DNA of 8,533 nt from an uncultured Anaerotignum sp. (GTDB lineage Bacteria; Bacillota; Clostridia; Lachnospirales; Anaerotignaceae): positions 1-8,533 of the forward strand of contig NZ_CAJMDQ010000086.1 of assembly GCF_905212195.1 (NCBI RefSeq). The letters run 5' to 3'. The notes beneath the pieces were generated by a model. The model was not told the origin of the DNA. It searched no databases and saw nothing but the letters and a program-made list of their open reading frames with translations. The stretch's first letter is position 1; each line of letters begins with the position of its first letter. A program made the position numbers and the translations under genes. This document shows, piece after piece, positions 5,062 to 8,533 of this stretch.

Positions 5062-7062
5062 TTATCTGAAACCAAGTCTGTCCAGTGTATTCAGTACCAG
5101 ATGACGACCAGCGTCTACACCATCGATGATTCTTCGTGCACGAACAGAATCGCCAATGTTCAGCACTTCTACATCTTCCCCTGTAAAAGCTTTCTGCATT
5201 TCTTCCCAGATGGGTGCATAAGCTTTCATACCCAGACATACAAAGCCATAATCGAAAGGCAGTGTTTCTTCTTTGCCATCATATTTCACTTCAAAGGAAT
5301 CTGCATTGACTTTTGTCAGTGCTGTGTTTACCATTTTGCGAACATGGTATTTTTCCATGCATTCATTCATGCTGGATGTGGAAGATGCGTCCAGACCATT
5401 GCCAATAACGCCCATCATTTCTACGATAGTCACTTCTGCGCCGCGAGGTGCGAAGAATTCCACAACGTCCAGACCAACTGCACCGCCGCCGATAACAGCA
5501 ACTTTTTTACCTGTCAGATCTTCAGGATAATCGTTCAGGTGATCAATCATATCATGGATGCAGTACACTTTTGCATCGTCTTTCTGCAGATTTTCATGAA
5601 GGCCTTCAATGGGAGGCAGCATAGGCACAGAACCTGTTGCGTTTACCACCAGATCAGGATGGTAGCCTTTTACAGTTTCCACTGTTGCATCCACACCAGT
5701 TACAATTTTCAGATTTTCCAGTTTTTCTGCACGATGTTTCAGATATGTAGGGAAATCTGCCAATCTTGTTTTTGCAGGAATCTTGGAAATCTGTACGGAC
5801 AAGCCGCCTACCTGCTGTTCTTTTTCCAGCAGAACAACGTTACATCCAACTTCAGCAGCTGTGCATGCTGCTTCCAGTCCGGCAGTACCTGCACCAACAA
5901 CGACTACGTTGCAATCTTTCTGTACTTTTGTTTTCTTATATTCTTCTCCGTAAATCAGGTCGGGATTGATGGAGCAGCGAATGGGTTTGTTGCCGCCAAT
6001 ACGGTTACCCACACAGCCTACGTTACAGGAGATACATTTGCGGATATCAGCCACATCGCCATACTGCGCTTTGTTGCACCAGTTAGGGTCTGCAATCAGA
6101 CCACGTCCCATACCGATGAAGTCTGCATCGCCTCTTGCGATAATATCGTCAGCAACTTTGGGATCACGAATGTTGCCCATGGCAATGGTAGGTTTCTGGA
6201 ATTTTTCACGAACTGCTTTTGCCATGTAAGAACGCCAGCCATCTTTCAGATAGTTTGCGTCAATCTGGTACTGAATGCTCTGGTTCAGTGCAGCGGATGT
6301 ATCGAACAGATCCACTTCATCGTTCAGATATTCCAAATATTCCAGACAGTCTTCCATGGTGTTGCCGCCAGCCACCAGTTCATCTACGCTCAGACGCAGA
6401 GAGATAGGAACTTTAGGGCCTACTGCTTTTCTCACTTCATCAATGACCATACGGCAGAAACGTGCGCGATTTTCCGCAGAACCGCCAAATTCATCTGTAC
6501 GGTCGTTCATCAGAGGAGAAAGGAACTGGCTGATGAGATAAGAATGACCTGCATGGATTTCAACCAAATCGAAACCAGCGTTTACAGCACGTTTTGCTGC
6601 TGTACCATAGTCCTTTGCAATACTGATCAGTTCTTCTTTTGTCAGCGGTCTGGGTTCTTCCCCACCTGTTTTAGAAGGAATATTGGATGCAGAAACAGGC
6701 TGCATACCAATTCTGCTGCTCATAGCAGATGCACCTGCGTGGTTCAGCTGGATACCGATACATGCGCCATGTCTGTGACATGCTTCTGTCAGATTGAAAA
6801 GACGAGGAATGTAGCAGTCTTTGTCAATGCGCAGCTGTGTGGTACCATTGGAACCCTCAGGATATTTTACACAGATATTTTCCACCAAAATCAAGCCTGT
6901 GCCGCCTTTTGCCCGCAGTTCATAATATTTGATGTGTTCGTCGCTCAATTCGCCGTTATGACCTGCCAGGTCACTTCCCATTGGCATCATAACAATACGG
7001 TTACGTACTGTTACGGTTCTCAGCGTAAAGGGCTGGAAGATGTTGGGAAAGTTGTTTTTCAT
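5062..7062 (-). CDS. OYE-family FMN/4Fe-4S/FAD ene-reductase (enoate / 2,4-dienoyl-CoA reductase type)
   Basis: This is a 666-residue flavoenzyme with the full enoate-reductase/BaiCD-like architecture. Residues 1 to about 335 are an Old Yellow Enzyme TIM barrel binding FMN: QLNH at 105-108, the proton-transfer triad HAGHSY (His170, His173, Tyr175), QFLSPLMNDRTDEFGGS, and GMGRGLIADP before the cluster. Cys343, Cys346, Cys350 and Cys363 (CX2CX3CX12C) bind a 4Fe-4S cluster. Two Rossmann motifs follow for FAD and NAD(P)H: GAGTAG (390-395) and GGGAVG (525-530), with NATGS at 474-478 and NIGDS near the end. The expected reaction is NAD(P)H-driven reduction of a C=C bond conjugated to a carbonyl or carboxylate. 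The substrate cannot be read from sequence; relatives act on 2-enoates, cinnamate, bile-acid enones, dienoyl-CoAs or trimethylamine. The ATG at 7062 has AAAGGAG 9 bases upstream. The usual QLxHxGR motif ends in Ala111 here instead of Arg. Confidence 0.93.
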   Translation of the reverse strand: MKNNFPNIFQPFTLRTVTVRNRIVMMPMGSDLAGHNGELSDEHIKYYELRAKGGTGLILVENICVKYPEGSNGTTQLRIDKDCYIPRLFNLTEACHRHGACIGIQLNHAGASAMSSRIGMQPVSASNIPSKTGGEEPRPLTKEELISIAKDYGTAAKRAVNAGFDLVEIHAGHSYLISQFLSPLMNDRTDEFGGSAENRARFCRMVIDEVRKAVGPKVPISLRLSVDELVAGGNTMEDCLEYLEYLNDEVDLFDTSAALNQSIQYQIDANYLKDGWRSYMAKAVREKFQKPTIAMGNIRDPKVADDIIARGDADFIGMGRGLIADPNWCNKAQYGDVADIRKCISCNVGCVGNRIGGNKPIRCSINPDLIYGEEYKKTKVQKDCNVVVVGAGTAGLEAACTAAEVGCNVVLLEKEQQVGGLSVQISKIPAKTRLADFPTYLKHRAEKLENLKIVTGVDATVETVKGYHPDLVVNATGSVPMLPPIEGLHENLQKDDAKVYCIHDMIDHLNDYPEDLTGKKVAVIGGGAVGLDVVEFFAPRGAEVTIVEMMGVIGNGLDASSTSSMNECMEKYHVRKMVNTALTKVNADSFEVKYDGKEETLPFDYGFVCLGMKAYAPIWEEMQKAFTGEDVEVLNIGDSVRARRIIDGVDAGRHLVLNTLDRLGFR

Positions 7063-7228
7063 TATGATTTGCTCCTTTCGTTTGTTATGTGCTTAACGTT
7101 TTTCTCTGCTTATAATTTATCCTGTATTATTCAATAAATCCAATCAATGATTTCCGTTGTTTTGATAGTTATTATCTATCTCGATTGCACGTTTACGCAC
7201 TTTTTCCTCAAAATCTTCCCAATTAAAT
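7063..7228 (-). promoter_or_regulatory. Upstream region of the ene-reductase gene with a LysR-like dyad
   Basis: The reductase gene lies beyond a terminator, so it should have its own promoter here. A clean dyad GATAGTTATTATCTATC (7164-7180) has 5-base arms and a T-N11-A core, the form of LysR-family operators, about 100 bases before the start codon. A weak promoter match on the minus strand is TTGGAT (7138-7143), a 17-base spacer and ATAAAT (7115-7120). Both the promoter and the operator role are tentative. Confidence 0.4.
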
Positions 7229-7270
7229 AAAGAGTGAAGAATCTATGATAATTCCTCACTCTTTTGTCTT
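7225..7270. terminator. Stem-loop terminator after the permease gene
   Basis: The arm at 7229-7242 pairs with 7251-7264 (13 of 14 pairs, A-C mismatch at 7238/7255) around an 8-base loop. On the minus strand the stem is followed by a T-rich run, ending the permease transcript before the reductase gene. The other side is also T-rich (7262-7265), so it may work on both strands. Confidence 0.75.
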
Positions 7271-7287
7271 TTTCTGATATAAATTTC

Positions 7288-8508
7288 TTATACATCCAAT
7301 GATTTTTGGCATGTCAATTCTTTGATTTTTTCATCTCTTTCCTGGTCGATAGCTTCCAATTCTTCTGTTGTAGGCACGCCCAGTTTTTTCTTCTGGAAGT
7401 CCATATTGGACAGCGCAAGGTTCATCAGGATACCAACCAACAATGCCCAGCCGGAGCCTTTGAATGCCAGAACGGCAGCCATAACCCCTGCAATACTCTT
7501 ATCTGTATTGGATTTGCAGTATTCCATACCGATTCTTGCACAAACATATGCCTGGAACAGCAATGTAATGGCAGAACCTACCCCCATAATGGGTTTCATG
7601 AAGGATACGATAGGAATCAAAATAACACTCAGGAATGTAGCCATACGGAAGGAGCTCATACCGCCGATAAGGGATTTCATGGCTTTTTCCCCTTCACGAT
7701 AACGCATGGCAACAGAAACTGTCATACCAACCCACAAGGGACCAGACAGCGGCGGGAATGGTGCAAAAATCCCCAGAATAAAGTTACGCAGACCACTGAT
7801 CAGATTTGAACGGCTGGAATTGAAGTCGATGTATTCGTCATTTCTGCTTTCCTGTGCTTCTTTCACCAGTGTTTCAGAAGTAACAAAGTCACCGAATGCC
7901 AATACATAGCAGATCAATGCCAGAGGTATTGCTTTCAAAAATACGGATAATGACGGAACCCCAACAGCAAAAATGCTGACTGTGTTCAAAATTTCTCCAA
8001 AATCGGGAATTCGAATGATTGTTCCCAATTCCAATTCTGGATAAGACAATTCTTTTAACAAAATACCAATGAGCATGGCCAGCAAATAAGGGAACAGATT
8101 CCCGTACTTTGCCATAACGTCTAAAATTTTGATGGTTTTTCTCTTTTTCTCACAGAAAGGAGAAAAACTCAGAAATGCCAGCAAAAATGTACCTACCAAT
8201 GTTGCCACTGGTGCAATCATCAGCTGGCTGTCTTCAGCTAACTGTCCCTGAATAACCGTAATAGGTGCAGCCAGCAGAATACCCCCTTTTACAGAAGCCG
8301 GAACCAGACGGACAAATCTATCTGCCAGCTTCGTAATCCCCATGAATATAAAGAGGAATGCTACTAAGAGCTGTACTGCAATCATGGCCTGAATCCGTTC
8401 AGGTCCCTGTTCAAAACCTTCCAGGAAAACCAATGTCATATAAAACAAGTAAGGATTTTTTGCGTATGTTTGGTTACAGTTCTTTAGAAGAATTGCCACA
8501 ATTACCAA
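7288..8508 (-). CDS. Polytopic permease of the UraA/SulP-like fold, N-terminus apparently missing
   Basis: The readable frame gives 406 residues with about 9-11 hydrophobic segments and a charged cytosolic tail from about residue 370 (many Lys/Glu). LVPASVKGGILLAAP (68-82) resembles the conserved Pro-x2-Val-x-Gly segment after the fourth helix of NCS2 and SulP transporters. FAPFPPLSGPLWVG followed by YREGEKAMKSLIGG resembles their second-half core. I therefore infer a 7+7 helix anion, nucleobase or organic-acid permease; the substrate is unknown. Only about two helices precede residue 68, so the first core helices are missing. The frame opens with a TTG (8508) directly after an in-frame TAA (8512-8514), without a Shine-Dalgarno. 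The first ATG, at 8439, lacks one too. It could be a pseudogene or a gene with a frameshift or nonsense change near the window edge. A terminator separates it from the reductase gene. Confidence 0.7.
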   Translation of the reverse strand: MVIVAILLKNCNQTYAKNPYLFYMTLVFLEGFEQGPERIQAMIAVQLLVAFLFIFMGITKLADRFVRLVPASVKGGILLAAPITVIQGQLAEDSQLMIAPVATLVGTFLLAFLSFSPFCEKKRKTIKILDVMAKYGNLFPYLLAMLIGILLKELSYPELELGTIIRIPDFGEILNTVSIFAVGVPSLSVFLKAIPLALICYVLAFGDFVTSETLVKEAQESRNDEYIDFNSSRSNLISGLRNFILGIFAPFPPLSGPLWVGMTVSVAMRYREGEKAMKSLIGGMSSFRMATFLSVILIPIVSFMKPIMGVGSAITLLFQAYVCARIGMEYCKSNTDKSIAGVMAAVLAFKGSGWALLVGILMNLALSNMDFQKKKLGVPTTEELEAIDQERDEKIKELTCQKSLDV

Positions 8509-8533
8509 AATTTAAATTAGATGAGAATAGACA

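Noticed and set aside
4910..5239. 109-codon minus-strand frame overlapping the end of the ene-reductase gene
   Set aside because: It runs through the strong terminator at 4896-4938 and overlaps the reductase gene in another frame.
5008..7137. A very long open frame (709 codons) on the + strand opposite the ene-reductase gene
   Set aside because: Its predicted product is Cys/His/Phe-rich low-information sequence, it has no convincing ribosome binding site, and it lies antisense to a gene with complete, conserved cofactor motifs. It is a codon-bias shadow.
1..8533. CRISPR array, tRNA, rRNA, insertion sequence or phage genes
   Set aside because: I looked for regularly spaced repeats, cloverleaf-like segments, transposase motifs and terminal inverted repeats and saw none.

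Overview
The window looks like chromosomal DNA from a low-GC, probably anaerobic, Gram-positive-type bacterium (Bacillota, most likely Clostridia). The pointers are strong AGGAGG-type ribosome binding sites, very AT-rich gaps, stem-loop-plus-U terminators, and a large FMN/4Fe-4S/FAD ene-reductase of the kind found in anaerobes. The taxon is an inference.

Layout: (1) Positions 1-735 hold no convincing complete gene. A possible 3' end of a + strand gene stops at 65, followed by two stem-loop terminators (112-149 and 529-561). (2) Positions 736-3637 are a four-gene minus-strand operon. In transcription order it encodes a chorismate mutase-shikimate kinase fusion, a TIM-barrel protein resembling 3-dehydroshikimate dehydratases and sugar-phosphate isomerases, a 95-residue ABM-fold monooxygenase-like protein, and a YdiB-type shikimate/quinate dehydrogenase. 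The gaps are 40, 15 and 36 bases. (3) A 191-base divergent control region separates this operon from a LysR-type regulator on the + strand (3829-4710). (4) The regulator converges on a 666-residue OYE-type ene-reductase (5062-7062, minus), with a strong bidirectional terminator between them. (5) Upstream of the reductase, and separated from it by another terminator, is a polytopic permease (7288-8508, minus) whose N-terminus appears to be missing.

The central theme is the shikimate / 3-dehydroshikimate node. YdiB-type enzymes interconvert shikimate and 3-dehydroshikimate (and quinate and 3-dehydroquinate). Shikimate kinase commits shikimate to chorismate. A QuiC/AsbF-like TIM barrel could drain 3-dehydroshikimate toward protocatechuate. 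A divergent LysR regulator next to such genes recalls the QuiR-controlled quinate/shikimate genes of Listeria. The ene-reductase could belong to the same metabolism, because 3-dehydroshikimate is an activated enone/enoate, but nothing in the sequence proves it.

The most interesting points are the combination of a biosynthetic kinase with apparently catabolic enzymes under one regulator, substitutions at two active-site positions of the chorismate mutase domain, and the small ABM protein of unknown role inside the operon.
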